Shown piece after piece: positions 33,690 to 42,564 of a stretch of 64,000 nt of DNA. Numbering within the stretch: position 1 is the stretch's first letter; each line of letters starts with the position of its first letter. The position numbers and the translations under genes were made by a program. The stretch is from DTU064 sp045588245 (GTDB lineage: Bacteria; Bacillota; Clostridia; Oscillospirales; CAG-272). The stretch spans positions 48,329 to 112,328 of the forward strand of contig JAZNDW010000041.1 of assembly GCA_045588245.1 (NCBI GenBank), in the 5' to 3' direction. Under the pieces are notes generated by a model. The model saw only the letters and a list, made by a program, of their open reading frames with translations. It searched no databases and was not told the origin of the DNA.

Positions 33690-34846
33690 TCTTCGCCGGC
33701 TCCTACCAAAAATACGTTCGGAAGCTTGCGCTCACCAAAGAAATATGCGCTTTGATTCAGCGTTTCGCCGCGGTATACCATCAGAGTGGAAGAACCGCCG
33801 TCAAGGTTAGCGGCGTTGACAGCGCCGTATTTGACCATGACGTTGACAAGATCGTTGTATGTAGCACCGAGTGAGTCGGCTTGTCTGCCGTTGATGACGA
33901 GAAGCAGGATCGCGCCGTCGGAGCGCTGTCCGATAGCGGTGCGGGGATTAAGACCGCCGCCAAGCTGACGCTTGGAGTTCTGCGGCACGCCGTTGCAAAC
34001 GAGCATTGGCCCGTGACCGAAGTTCAGTCCGTTCACAATGCCCGCGTCAAGCGCCGCCTGCCCCGTCATGTTTCCGACGTACAGAATGTGATTTTTGTCA
34101 AAGCCGATCACACATTTGTATTCGGTGTCGGCGTCCCCCCAGATGATCTCGCCGTCGCGGATAACGATGCCGTCGGGGACGGAGCCGGTGCCCTTGCCGC
34201 CCTCATCCCAGAAGCCGCCCGCATTGATTCCCGCGATGGCGTCGTTGTCTTCAATGAATTTACGGAGCGATTTTCCGCTGTAGCCTTCGCCATAGACGGG
34301 GAGCGTACCGATGCTGACGCGCGACGGATCGGTAACGATCATAAGCGTGCCGTTGTAGGTGTCGCCCTGAATCTTTACGATCTCGATGCCCTCATCCTTT
34401 TTGTCACCGTCGTCTTTGGGAGGAGCCGTCGTGTCCCCGCCGACGTCGTCGGTGACGGCATCGGTGTTGACAGGATCTTCGCTGTCGGTGTCGTTATTAC
34501 CGTTGCCGACCGTGTCATTGTTGCCGTTGTCATCGGTGTCGGCGGGCGGTTTGCCCTGCGGGATCACGATCAGCGACGGATCGGTGATGTCATCGCTGCC
34601 GCCTTCGTCGGATTGAAGTATCGCCTCGATCTCAGCTTCGCTGAAATATATCCGTGCCAAAAATTTTGCGGCTGACGTTTCCATAACGCTTCTGACGAAA
34701 AGGTCACTCGCCACAGGCGACGGACCTTTTGCCAAAACGAACATGACGTTATATGCTAAAATAACGGCGGCAACGAGTACCGTTATTATCACGAGCAGCG
34801 TTCTGCCCGTATATGACAGAATTTTGCTTTTCGTTTCTTTTTTCAT
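33686..34846 (-). CDS. Phosphodiester glycosidase (NAGPA-domain) family membrane protein
   Basis: 386 residues. N-terminal membrane segment (about 13-35), an Asp/Asn-rich linker (about 85-150), then a phosphodiester glycosidase domain with GTLMIVTDPSRVSIG, DAIAGINAGGFWDEGG, GLNFGHGPMLVCNG, NPRTAIGQRSDGAILLLVINGR and AANLDGGSSTLMVYRG, the family's conserved blocks. The human homologue uncovers GlcNAc-phosphodiesters; bacterial members act on envelope polysaccharides or teichoic-type sugars. A good AAGAGG site precedes the ATG. The membrane protein after it overlaps by four bases. Confidence 0.88.
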   Translation of the reverse strand: MKKETKSKILSYTGRTLLVIITVLVAAVILAYNVMFVLAKGPSPVASDLFVRSVMETSAAKFLARIYFSEAEIEAILQSDEGGSDDITDPSLIVIPQGKPPADTDDNGNNDTVGNGNNDTDSEDPVNTDAVTDDVGGDTTAPPKDDGDKKDEGIEIVKIQGDTYNGTLMIVTDPSRVSIGTLPVYGEGYSGKSLRKFIEDNDAIAGINAGGFWDEGGKGTGSVPDGIVIRDGEIIWGDADTEYKCVIGFDKNHILYVGNMTGQAALDAGIVNGLNFGHGPMLVCNGVPQNSKRQLGGGLNPRTAIGQRSDGAILLLVINGRQADSLGATYNDLVNVMVKYGAVNAANLDGGSSTLMVYRGETLNQSAYFFGERKLPNVFLVGAGEE

Positions 34847-35005
34847 TTAGGACCTCTTTTATACGGCATGTAATGTAAATACTTTAATATATAACTTATA
34901 TTACTCATAACAGTTTATCACATTCTTTGCTTTGTGTCTATAAGCAGACCGATAATTTTATTACCTTGACACAAAATCTTAATATATGCGATTTATAAAT
35001 AACTG

Positions 35006-35034
35006 TTGCGTCATGTGGCTTAATGTGGTAAAAT
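35006..35034 (+). promoter_or_regulatory. Promoter of the 263-residue membrane protein
   Basis: TTGCGT (35006-35011), 17-base spacer, TAAAAT (35029-35034); weaker than consensus. The rest of 34847-35081 shows no gene. Confidence 0.45.
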
Positions 35035-35081
35035 CAAGATGATAAAAAAATAACGCGAAAAGAAAAGGAGACGGCGGTGGA

Positions 35082-35873
35082 ATGAGCCGACAAAAAGAAA
35101 AAAATAACAGACGCGCCGATCGTTTTTTGCTGCTTTTATCCCTTGAGCTTTCGTGTTACCTGAAGCCCGTTGCCATTGTTTCGGCTGTTTTTTTGGCGTC
35201 GTTGGTTTTTGCGGCCATAGCGTTGATTTACGAGCAAACGCTCGCTACCGCGGCGTACGCCACCGTTTACGTTTCGCTCTTCGCCGTTGCTGTCACGGTC
35301 ATGGCGGTGCCCGTAAGTCGCACCGTGCTTGATGTTAAAACGGTACCGCTTTTCAGCGACTCTGAAAAAATACCGAAGTCGCCGCGTCCGTACGCTGCTG
35401 ATTACGCATCGGCAAGAATCACCGCCGTTTTGATATTTTCTCTTCTGACGTCTTTTTTGCACGGGGCTACCGATGCACTTGTCACATATCTTGGCGGACA
35501 CGGGTATGACGGATACGGCTTGATACTTATATCAACGTCCGTGTTCTTGTTCTCGTTTATGTTTTATATGACCGCCGTAGCCGTTGCCGCGGCAACGGAT
35601 TATACGGAAAAGGCAAAACTTCCGCGCCGCCGCGTCGTATACAGCGGTGTGCTTTTGTATGCTCTCGGACTTGCAATTCTCGTTTTTGTCGTGCTGTGCA
35701 TCTCAACGGTGCCGCTCGGTTCGGACGCAATCGCGGATTTATCCGAATCGGGGCTTAACCCAATAACGGCAATATGGCTGTCGCTCATATATTTCATTGT
35801 TTCGCTTGTGCGGACGGTATATTTGTACTTCATAATCAAACGCCGACAGCGCCGAAATCTTAAACTGTCATGA
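35082..35873 (+). CDS. Multi-pass membrane protein, function unknown
   Basis: 263 residues. A basic N-terminus (MSRQKEKNNRRADR) and C-terminus (RRQRRNLK) flank about six hydrophobic segments (about 27-50, 57-77, 106-128, 142-165, 182-206, 225-248). The positive ends suggest both termini are inside. I do not recognise a family; there is no motif of a transporter or enzyme. AAAAGGAGACGG precedes the ATG. The GH27 gene follows 43 bases later and may share the transcript. Confidence 0.65.
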   Translation: MSRQKEKNNRRADRFLLLLSLELSCYLKPVAIVSAVFLASLVFAAIALIYEQTLATAAYATVYVSLFAVAVTVMAVPVSRTVLDVKTVPLFSDSEKIPKSPRPYAADYASARITAVLIFSLLTSFLHGATDALVTYLGGHGYDGYGLILISTSVFLFSFMFYMTAVAVAAATDYTEKAKLPRRRVVYSGVLLYALGLAILVFVVLCISTVPLGSDAIADLSESGLNPITAIWLSLIYFIVSLVRTVYLYFIIKRRQRRNLKLS

Positions 35874-35916
35874 ATAATTTTCAGCATATATCATGGTTAA
35901 CGAAAGGAACACGAAA

Positions 35917-37233
35917 ATGAAACACACAGATTTTGCACCGTATCCGCCTATGGGCTGGAACAGCTGGGACTGCTACGGCGCCGCCGTAAACGAAGAACAG
36001 CTTCTCGGCAACGCCGAATACATGAAGGAGCACCTTCTAAAACACGGCTGGGACATCATTACCTGCGATATTCAGTGGAGCGAGCCCAACGCTCACGATA
36101 CGTTTTATACGTCAAACGCGCCGCTTTGCATGGATGAGTACTCCCGACTTATCCCCGCGCCGAACCGTTTCCCCTCGTCTGCGAACGGAGAGGGATTTTT
36201 GCCCATCTCCCGTAAGATCCACGAAATGGGACTTAAGTTCGGTATCCATATCATGCGCGGTATCCCCCGTCAGGCGATCTATCAGAGAACGAAGATCAAG
36301 GGCACGGACATGACGGCAGATCAGGTCGGCGATCCGTTCTCGGTTTGCGGCTGGAACAGTGATATGTACGGCGTAAATCCGCGTTCTCCCGGTGCACAGG
36401 CGTATTACGACTCTCTCTTTGAGCTTTACGCACAGTGGGAAATCGACTTCGTCAAGGTCGATGATATCGCCGTTACGGGCGCACATTTCCACGAAGCGCA
36501 CAGAAGCGGTCCTATGCCCGGCACAGCCGAGATCGAAATGATACATAAGGCTATCATGAAGTGCGGCCGCCCGATCACGCTTTCGCTTTCTCCCGGACCT
36601 GCTCCCATCGAGTGTGCCTGGATGCTGAAAAAGAATGCGAATATGTGGCGCATGACGAACGACGTCTGGGATAACTGGACGGCGGTTCTTCACATGTTTG
36701 AGCGTTGCGAAACGTGGCAGGGACACGGCGGCGACGGCGTATGGCCCGATTGCGATATGCTCCCCTTCGGTCACATCAACTGCAACAACCGCGGTGGAGA
36801 TAACTACTGCCGCATGACGCACGATGAGCAGATTTCAATGATGAATCTCTGGAGCATTTTCCGTTCTCCTCTCATCGTCGGCGCAGAGCTCCGTGACAAC
36901 GATGAATTCACGCTCGATCTGCTCACAAACGACGAGGTTCTCCGCCTTAACAAGCATTCCTACGCTCCGAATCAGATATATCGCCGCCGCGGTGCCGTTG
37001 CATGGTATTCGCACGACGATAACACGGACGGCGGCGGTGAATATTACCTTGCACTCTTCAATCTCAAAAACGAAGAGGCAACGGTTACCGTAAAGGCTTC
37101 CGATATTGATGAATTTGACCTTGTCAGCAAGCAGGTCCGCGATCTTTGGGAGCACAAGGATATCGGAGTTGCCGGTGAAGTTTTCGAAGCCGTACTTCCC
37201 GCACACGCAAGCGCGATCTACAGACTGAAATAA
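35917..37233 (+). CDS. Alpha-galactosidase-like glycoside hydrolase, family 27
   Basis: 438 residues from the ATG at 35917 (AAAGGA eight bases upstream; the in-frame ATG at 35893 lacks a site). The TIM-barrel start PPMGWNSWDCYG is the GH27 signature. DFVKVDDIAVTG carries the probable nucleophile Asp; RMTNDVWDNW and a later GAELRDND form the conserved C-terminal barrel part, followed by a small beta domain. GH27 enzymes cleave alpha-galactosides (some alpha-N-acetylgalactosaminides). No signal peptide, so it acts on imported sugars. Substrate not certain. Confidence 0.88.
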   Translation: MKHTDFAPYPPMGWNSWDCYGAAVNEEQLLGNAEYMKEHLLKHGWDIITCDIQWSEPNAHDTFYTSNAPLCMDEYSRLIPAPNRFPSSANGEGFLPISRKIHEMGLKFGIHIMRGIPRQAIYQRTKIKGTDMTADQVGDPFSVCGWNSDMYGVNPRSPGAQAYYDSLFELYAQWEIDFVKVDDIAVTGAHFHEAHRSGPMPGTAEIEMIHKAIMKCGRPITLSLSPGPAPIECAWMLKKNANMWRMTNDVWDNWTAVLHMFERCETWQGHGGDGVWPDCDMLPFGHINCNNRGGDNYCRMTHDEQISMMNLWSIFRSPLIVGAELRDNDEFTLDLLTNDEVLRLNKHSYAPNQIYRRRGAVAWYSHDDNTDGGGEYYLALFNLKNEEATVTVKASDIDEFDLVSKQVRDLWEHKDIGVAGEVFEAVLPAHASAIYRLK

Positions 37234-37312
37234 GCGTATTTTGCAAATGCAAAAAAATGTCGATCGCTGTATCGACAAATGCATAAAATGCCGAAAAAAG
37301 AGAAATAATGAA

Positions 37313-37342
37313 AAAAATCACCGCCTGTGGCGGTGATTTTTT
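37313..37342. terminator. Bidirectional terminator between GH27 and kinase-like genes
   Basis: AAAATCACCGCC-TGT-GGCGGTGATTTTTT at the end of two convergent genes. Confidence 0.85.
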
Positions 37343-38441
37343 ATATATTCAGTTCTTTTCGTATCTCGTTTACGATAGATTTCATTTCGGATTCGTGATT
37401 TTTCATATCCTCGGCGAGCGCGATGCCGACGCGTGCGCGGTCAAGGTTCTGTCCTTCACGCGACGTTTTGAAATAAACGTCTCCGTCGAGATAGTCGGTC
37501 AGAAAGCGCATCGCACACTCAAGTGTCATGAGCCGTCCTGCGTACGGCAAAAGCTCAAGCTCGCGCTCGGTTAGAACGCCACCAAGTACTTCGAGATAGC
37601 CGCTGGCGAATGCGTAAAACATCGGAATCCTTGCACTGACGGATCCATATTCGGGCTCGTCCTCGGCGCACGGATTCATGCCGACGCGGAGCGCGTCGCC
37701 AAAATCGTAGAGGGCGGATCCGGGCATAACGGTGTCAAGATCAATGATACATATTCCCTCGTCAGTCGACTCGTCAAAGAGGATATTGTCAAGCTTTGTG
37801 TCGTTGTGAGTCACACGGAGCGGCACCGTTCCGTCGGCGAGTGCGTCGGTGACGACGGAGTAAAAATCGGCGTTATTATCGAAATATTCTATCTCGCGTA
37901 AAACGGAGCCGACGCGGCTGACCTTGTCGTCATTGACGGCTTGGCGCAGATTTTTGTAACGCTTCGGTGTGTTGTGAAAATCCTTTATCGTTTCGTGGAG
38001 CTTATCTGCAGGATAGTCGGCGAGCATGGACTGAAATTTTCCATAAGCAAGCGCGGCGCGATAAAAGATGCTCTCATCGTTGAGGATGCGGTATATTTTA
38101 ACGCTATCCACAAAATTATACATACGGTAAACGCCGTATGCACTGTGATGGCAAAGTCCCCCGTCAACGGTTTTTATCACGCGAAGCGTACGTCTGTCCG
38201 GATCGATACCAAGAGAACGGTATTTGCCGGCTATATGATCGGTTATGCCGATTATGTTTTCCATCGTGCGGTCAGGATCTTTGAAAACGTTCGTGTTGAT
38301 TCGCTGTAACGTGTATGCTCCGACAGCTCCCGATATTTTGTATGTATCGTTTATATGCCCCGATCCGTACGCTTCCGCGGACAAAAAGACGTCGTTTGTA
38401 TCAAAAGCCGCGAAGAGCGGCTGCAGTTTTTCGCTGTCCAT
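37341..38441 (-). CDS. Aminoglycoside-phosphotransferase-fold sugar kinase (NahK-like)
   Basis: 366 residues. The N-terminal YGSGHINDTYKI is the glycine-rich nucleotide loop; RVTHNDTKLDNILFD is the catalytic loop (His-x-Asp) and GICIIDLDTVMPGSALYDFGDALR holds the metal-binding Asp. The order and length resemble bacterial N-acetylhexosamine 1-kinase (NahK), which phosphorylates GlcNAc and GalNAc at C1; other APH-fold kinases cannot be excluded. GGAGGAAAACA precedes the ATG. nagB lies just upstream on the same strand and GH27 beyond the terminator, a context of amino-sugar or galactoside use. Confidence 0.75.
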   Translation of the reverse strand: MDSEKLQPLFAAFDTNDVFLSAEAYGSGHINDTYKISGAVGAYTLQRINTNVFKDPDRTMENIIGITDHIAGKYRSLGIDPDRRTLRVIKTVDGGLCHHSAYGVYRMYNFVDSVKIYRILNDESIFYRAALAYGKFQSMLADYPADKLHETIKDFHNTPKRYKNLRQAVNDDKVSRVGSVLREIEYFDNNADFYSVVTDALADGTVPLRVTHNDTKLDNILFDESTDEGICIIDLDTVMPGSALYDFGDALRVGMNPCAEDEPEYGSVSARIPMFYAFASGYLEVLGGVLTERELELLPYAGRLMTLECAMRFLTDYLDGDVYFKTSREGQNLDRARVGIALAEDMKNHESEMKSIVNEIRKELNI

Positions 38442-38566
38442 TGTTTTCCTCCATGATGAGCTTTATGATATTATACACCGCATCTGCGTCACATACAAGC
38501 ATAAAAATACCGCGGAAAGAAAGGAGATAAAGAAAACTTTCTTCCGCGGTATTTATGAAGGATGGT

Positions 38567-39289
38567 TTATTCTCCGTATGCGTCTGTGTCGCAGACGAGC
38601 GTAACGTCGGGATGAATCGAAAGAAGCGACGCAGGACAGCTCGTTGTGATGCGTCCCGACAAAACACCCAAAACGGCTTCGCGTTTTGACTTGCCCGATG
38701 CAGCAATCACGATTTTGTGCGCGCGCAAAATCGTGCCCATTCCCATCGTAACGGCAGCGTCGGGGACGGGGGCGCCGTCCTCGAAAAAGCGTGAGTTTGC
38801 ATCCATTGTGTCGGCGGTGAGCATCGTTTTGTGAGTGTCGGGATGTAGCCATTCGCCCGGCTCGTTGAAGCCGATGTGACCGTTTCTGCCGATGCCGAGA
38901 AGCTGTAGATCGATTCCTCCCGCACCCGCGATTGCGGCTTCGTAATCAGCACACATCGCGTCAACGTCGTCGCAGTCGCCGTCGGGGACGTGAACGTTTT
39001 CGGGCTTGATGTTTATTTTCGAGAAAAGGTTTTCGTCCATGAAGTAGTGGTACGAGTGAATATCATCCGACGCCATCGGATAGTATTCGTCGAGGTTATA
39101 CGACTTTACGCACGAAAAATCGAGCTCGCCGCTCTCGTACATACGGGCAAGCTTCTCATATGCACCGACGGGAGTCGATCCCGTCGCAAGACCGAGCACG
39201 CAGTTGGGCTTGTTTTTTACGGTCTCCGCAATGATATTTGCAGTCACACTTGACATTTCGTTATAATCTTTGCAAACGATCACTTTCAT
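38567..39289 (-). CDS. nagB: Glucosamine-6-phosphate deaminase
   Basis: 240 residues from the ATG at 39289 (GAGGTG at suitable spacing; the longer open frame to 39559 has no ribosome site). It converts glucosamine-6-phosphate to fructose-6-phosphate and ammonia. Signatures: VLGLATGSTPVGAYEKL near residue 34, SYNLDEYYPM near 65 (the Asp of the active site), LLGIGRNGHIGFNEPG near 130 and the lid ... ITMGMGTILRAHK-like TMGMGTIL. It is upstream of the kinase-like gene with a 125-base gap. Confidence 0.95.
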   Translation of the reverse strand: MKVIVCKDYNEMSSVTANIIAETVKNKPNCVLGLATGSTPVGAYEKLARMYESGELDFSCVKSYNLDEYYPMASDDIHSYHYFMDENLFSKINIKPENVHVPDGDCDDVDAMCADYEAAIAGAGGIDLQLLGIGRNGHIGFNEPGEWLHPDTHKTMLTADTMDANSRFFEDGAPVPDAAVTMGMGTILRAHKIVIAASGKSKREAVLGVLSGRITTSCPASLLSIHPDVTLVCDTDAYGE

Positions 39290-39415
39290 AACTGTTAACA
39301 CCTCAAAATTCGATATCGGAAGAATACCTGCATTTTTAGTATACGCCGAAAATGTGAAATCCGTCAACCAACTAAAGCGTTCGATTTTATGACAACTAAA
39401 ATAGGCAAAAAAGAC

Positions 39416-39457
39416 GGCAAAACCCTGCCGAATGCGTTGAATTCGGCGGGATTTTGC
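39416..39457 (-). terminator. Terminator after the Amidase_2 gene
   Basis: GGCAAAATCCCGCCGAAT...ATTCGGCAGGGTTTTGCC on the minus strand, a long stem followed by GTCTTTTTTGCC. Confidence 0.8.
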
Positions 39458-39467
39458 CACAAAATAT

Positions 39468-40136
39468 TTATTGGTTGCCAAAAACCTCATCGACAAAGGC
39501 AAACCACTCGTCCTCGTTTTCAACGTAATAGAGCGGACACAGCTTGCCCTTAACGTCATAATGGCGGATCAGACAGTCCGCCTCGATTCCGTAAACATCG
39601 ACGAGCCATCGGCACAGCTTCACAAGTGATACGTAAGTTTCGACGGTGAACTCGCCGCTCTCGTCGGGGTGACAGCATTCGATCGAAACGGTGTCGCTGT
39701 TGCGGTTATTGGAGCAGTATGCGATCTCGCCGAGTGGCACGCATTCGATTATCTCACCGTCAAGTCCAATGATGAAATTGCTGCTCGCATACGTGGCGCC
39801 CGAGGTGGCGAGGCTCGCGAAGTAATCGCGGTTTGCTTTTGCGGACGTTCCGGGATTGCCGACGTAATGAACGACGATGCCGACGATGTCGTCGGTTTTC
39901 TCGCCGGGGCGCGAATAAACGTTTGTCGGAATGTGGTCGGTGGTTATCCAATCGGGAAGCGTGATCTCGTTCCCGTCGTTGTCAAGGCGGATGACGTTGC
40001 CATCAGCGTCTTCGCCTCCGCCGACAAGTATATATATAACGAGCAAAGCGACAGCAATAACGATAACGCCGCCGATTGCCAAAAAGGCGACGGTGTGTCG
40101 GTCGGTTTGCCTTTTTTTGTTCTTTATGTATCTCAT
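39468..40136 (-). CDS. Membrane-anchored N-acetylmuramoyl-L-alanine amidase (Amidase_2)
   Basis: 222 residues from the ATG at 40136 (GGAG six bases upstream). After a basic start (MRYIKNKKRQTDRH) comes one membrane segment (about 16-40), a short Asp/Asn-rich spacer, and a T7-lysozyme-like amidase domain. Zinc ligands are visible as His in GIVVHYVGN, His in CLIRHYDVKGKLCP and the Cys of KLCP; SSNFIIGLDGEIIECVP is the central strand pair. It should cut stem peptides from peptidoglycan outside the cell. It belongs to a different family from the amidase at 17 kb. Confidence 0.88.
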   Translation of the reverse strand: MRYIKNKKRQTDRHTVAFLAIGGVIVIAVALLVIYILVGGGEDADGNVIRLDNDGNEITLPDWITTDHIPTNVYSRPGEKTDDIVGIVVHYVGNPGTSAKANRDYFASLATSGATYASSNFIIGLDGEIIECVPLGEIAYCSNNRNSDTVSIECCHPDESGEFTVETYVSLVKLCRWLVDVYGIEADCLIRHYDVKGKLCPLYYVENEDEWFAFVDEVFGNQ

Positions 40137-40247
40137 GACAGCTCCGTTTATTTTTATAATTGCACTTATTATACACCATAGCAGACAAAAAGTGCGTGTG
40201 GATAATAAATTTAACATATATTTAATGAATGCGTCCGTATACTGTAC

Positions 40248-40276
40248 TTGAAATAGATACACCGAACGTGTATAAT
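40248..40276 (+). promoter_or_regulatory. Promoter of the lipid kinase gene
   Basis: TTGAAA (40248-40253), 17-base spacer, TATAAT (40271-40276). Confidence 0.65.
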
Positions 40277-40347
40277 ATCTCTTAATAGATCACAGAAAGG
40301 TGCATTTTATTTTCCTTTTGTAATTTTGAAAGGTCAGTGATATTTTT

Positions 40348-41283
40348 ATGAAAAAGCTCTTGCTGCTTGCCAATCCCGTGGCAGGCATTACGGGACTTTC
40401 GGGACACCTGCTCGATATAATCAATAAGCTTGTCGTTGCGGGCTACGAGGTGACGGTCGAAACGACACAGCGAAGCGGTCATTGTGTTGAAATAATAAAA
40501 GAAAAAGGACCGAGATACGACACTATCGTCGTATCGGGAGGCGACGGAACGCTCAATGAAGCGATCCGTGCGATCATGTTGCTCCGCGACGATGGCAGCG
40601 CCGTGCCGAACCTCGGATATATCCCCGCAGGCACCGTCAATGATTTTGCGAGAAGCCACGATATACCGACGAACAAATCGGCGGCGGCAGACATTATCGC
40701 AAAAGGATACGTTCGCGAGTGCGACATCGGCATGCTCGGCGACCGTCCGTTCGTGTACGTCGCTGCGTTCGGCTCATTTACCGACACGTCTTACAGTACA
40801 CCGCAGAAGCTGAAAAACATTTTCGGAAAGCTTGCGTATCTGTTTCACGGAGCGTCTCGCCTGCATACGATACTGACGCCGCATAAAATGAAGATCGAAT
40901 ATGACGGCGGCACCCTTGAGGGCGAATTCGTATACGGAAGCGCATCGAATTCACGCTCCGTCGGTGGAATGAAGCTTCCGCTTGAATCGAACGTGTCGCT
41001 TGATGACGGCAAGTTTGAGGTGATCCTTTTCAAATCGCCCTCGTCTGCACGAAAGCTGCGTAAGCTTACGGAAGCTATCATAACGCGTCAGGCTGACGAT
41101 TTTGAGGCGTATCAGTTCTCAACGGAGTGGCTTCGCATAACGAGCAATGACGAGATTCCGTGGACGACGGACGGTGAGTTCGGCGGCAGCTATAAAGAGA
41201 TTGAGATCCGAAACGTGAACCGTGCTGTCAAGCTGATAGCACCAGAGGAATGTAAATACTTCGGCGAAGCCAAAAAAGTATAA
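40348..41283 (+). CDS. Diacylglycerol kinase family (YegS/DgkB-like) lipid kinase
   Basis: 311 residues. LLLANPVAGITGLSGHL opens the DAGK catalytic domain; VVSGGDGTLNEAIRAI is the ATP-binding signature (SGGDGT), and YIPAGTVNDFARS (GT-N-DFAR) the second block. The C-terminal half is the beta-sandwich lipid-binding domain ending with DGEFGGSYKEIEI. These enzymes phosphorylate diacylglycerol or related lipids at the inner membrane face, recycling lipid from cell-wall polymer synthesis. The following transporter genes begin 25 bases later and may be in the same operon. Confidence 0.9.
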   Translation: MKKLLLLANPVAGITGLSGHLLDIINKLVVAGYEVTVETTQRSGHCVEIIKEKGPRYDTIVVSGGDGTLNEAIRAIMLLRDDGSAVPNLGYIPAGTVNDFARSHDIPTNKSAAADIIAKGYVRECDIGMLGDRPFVYVAAFGSFTDTSYSTPQKLKNIFGKLAYLFHGASRLHTILTPHKMKIEYDGGTLEGEFVYGSASNSRSVGGMKLPLESNVSLDDGKFEVILFKSPSSARKLRKLTEAIITRQADDFEAYQFSTEWLRITSNDEIPWTTDGEFGGSYKEIEIRNVNRAVKLIAPEECKYFGEAKKV

Positions 41284-41307
41284 ATCAACAGTATTGAGTG
41301 TGACATT

Positions 41308-41862
41308 ATGAAAAAACTGATCGAACTTTACACGTCCTTTTTCAAAATAGGACTTTTCACCTTCGGTGGCGGCTACGCCATGCTGCCGATGCTCCAACGT
41401 GAACTCGTTGAGGATCGCGGTTGGGAAACGGAGGACGATCTGCTAGATTATTTTTCGATCGCGCAGTGCACCCCCGGCGTTATCGCCGTCAACACGGCTA
41501 CGTTCGTAGGACGTAAGCAGGGCGGTCTGCTCGGTGCCGCCGCGGCGACACTCGGCGTCGTGTCGCCATCGCTCATCATCATAACGGTGATCGCGGCGCT
41601 TCTGTCAAACTTCGCCGAGATCGAGATCGTGGCGCACGCACTTGTCGGCATACGCGCCGCCGTTTGCGTTCTCATCGCAAATTCAGTTTATAAGCTGATA
41701 AAAAAAGCCGTCGTCGATAAGCTGACGGTGACGATATATATTATCGTGCTCGTTTTGGCATTGACCGGAATCGTGCCGACGGCGGCGCTCGTCGTTATTG
41801 CGGCGATCGTCGGGTTCGTGCCTGCGCTTATGGCATCAAAGCGCGGAGGTGACAAAAAATGA
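41308..41862 (+). CDS. Chromate transporter family, N-half subunit
   Basis: 184 residues with about five membrane segments. FFKIGLFTFGGGYAMLPMLQRELVED is the ChrA signature, and FSIAQCTPGVIAVNTATFVGRKQGG the conserved second block. Half-size ChrA proteins work as pairs; the second half is the next gene, which overlaps by four bases. Chromate export is known for full-length ChrA; for clostridial short ChrA pairs the physiological anion is uncertain. Confidence 0.9.
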   Translation: MKKLIELYTSFFKIGLFTFGGGYAMLPMLQRELVEDRGWETEDDLLDYFSIAQCTPGVIAVNTATFVGRKQGGLLGAAAATLGVVSPSLIIITVIAALLSNFAEIEIVAHALVGIRAAVCVLIANSVYKLIKKAVVDKLTVTIYIIVLVLALTGIVPTAALVVIAAIVGFVPALMASKRGGDKK

Positions 41863-42431
41863 TGACACTGCTCCGCCTTTTTGCTGAATTTTTCTTAACG
41901 GGACTGCTCGCCGTCGGCGGCGGACTTGCAACGCTTCCGTTCTTATACGACATCGGAGAGCGCACGGGCTGGTTTACGGAGGCTGACGTTCTTAACATGA
42001 TCGCCGTTTCCGAGTCGACACCCGGTCCGATCGGCATCAATATGGCGACGTTTACAGGGTACCTCACCTCCGGTGTCCTCGGCAGCCTCACGGCAACGGT
42101 CGCACTCGTGCTCCCGTCGTTTATCGTTGTTGTTATCATCGCAAGATTCCTTGATAAATATAAATCCTCTCCCCTGACGGTCGGCACGTTCAAAACGCTT
42201 CGCCCTGCGTCAGCCGCGCTCATCACGGCTGCGGGACTTTCCGTTTTGCAGCTCACGGTGTTACCGAACGGATTCGATCTATCGTCTGTCATGGAGTTCT
42301 TCTCCGCCGTCGATTACAGATCGCTCATCCTCGTTCTCGTGATCTTTATCGGCACAAAGCTCTGGGAAAAGGGACACCCGATCGTGTTCATTCTCGCTGC
42401 AGCCGTCGCGGGAATTGTGTTCAAGCTGTAA
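41859..42431 (+). CDS. Chromate transporter family, C-half subunit
   Basis: 190 residues, about five membrane segments, with the duplicated signature FFLTGLLAVGGGLATLPFLYDIGERTGW and VSESTPGPIGINMATFTGY. It overlaps the first half by four bases (ATGA), GGAGGTGAC precedes the double ATG, and the two are surely made together. A gene duplication and divergence explains the shared pattern; the pair should form a heterodimer in the membrane. Confidence 0.9.
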   Translation: MMTLLRLFAEFFLTGLLAVGGGLATLPFLYDIGERTGWFTEADVLNMIAVSESTPGPIGINMATFTGYLTSGVLGSLTATVALVLPSFIVVVIIARFLDKYKSSPLTVGTFKTLRPASAALITAAGLSVLQLTVLPNGFDLSSVMEFFSAVDYRSLILVLVIFIGTKLWEKGHPIVFILAAAVAGIVFKL

Positions 42432-42445
42432 GAAAGAACAACTCC

Positions 42446-42479
42446 GTAAGTCCCGACGGCGCCGTCGGGACTTACTTTT
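42446..42479 (+). terminator. Terminator after the chromate transporter genes
   Basis: GTAAGTCCCGACGGC-GCCGTCGGGACTTAC followed by TTTTCG. Confidence 0.85.
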
Positions 42480-42500
42480 CGCTTATTTCCGCATGATTAC

Positions 42501-42529
42501 TTGACAAACGAACGGTTTTAATATACAAT
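42501..42529 (+). promoter_or_regulatory. Promoter of the 98-residue protein gene
   Basis: TTGACA (42501-42506), 17-base spacer, TACAAT (42524-42529). Confidence 0.7.
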
Positions 42530-42564
42530 ACTTATGATTTGTAATAAAGACACGGAGGCTCGAT

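Noticed and set aside
39290..39559. N-terminal extension of nagB
   Set aside because: The longer open frame crosses the terminator region and lacks a ribosome site; NagB homology starts at the ATG at 39289.
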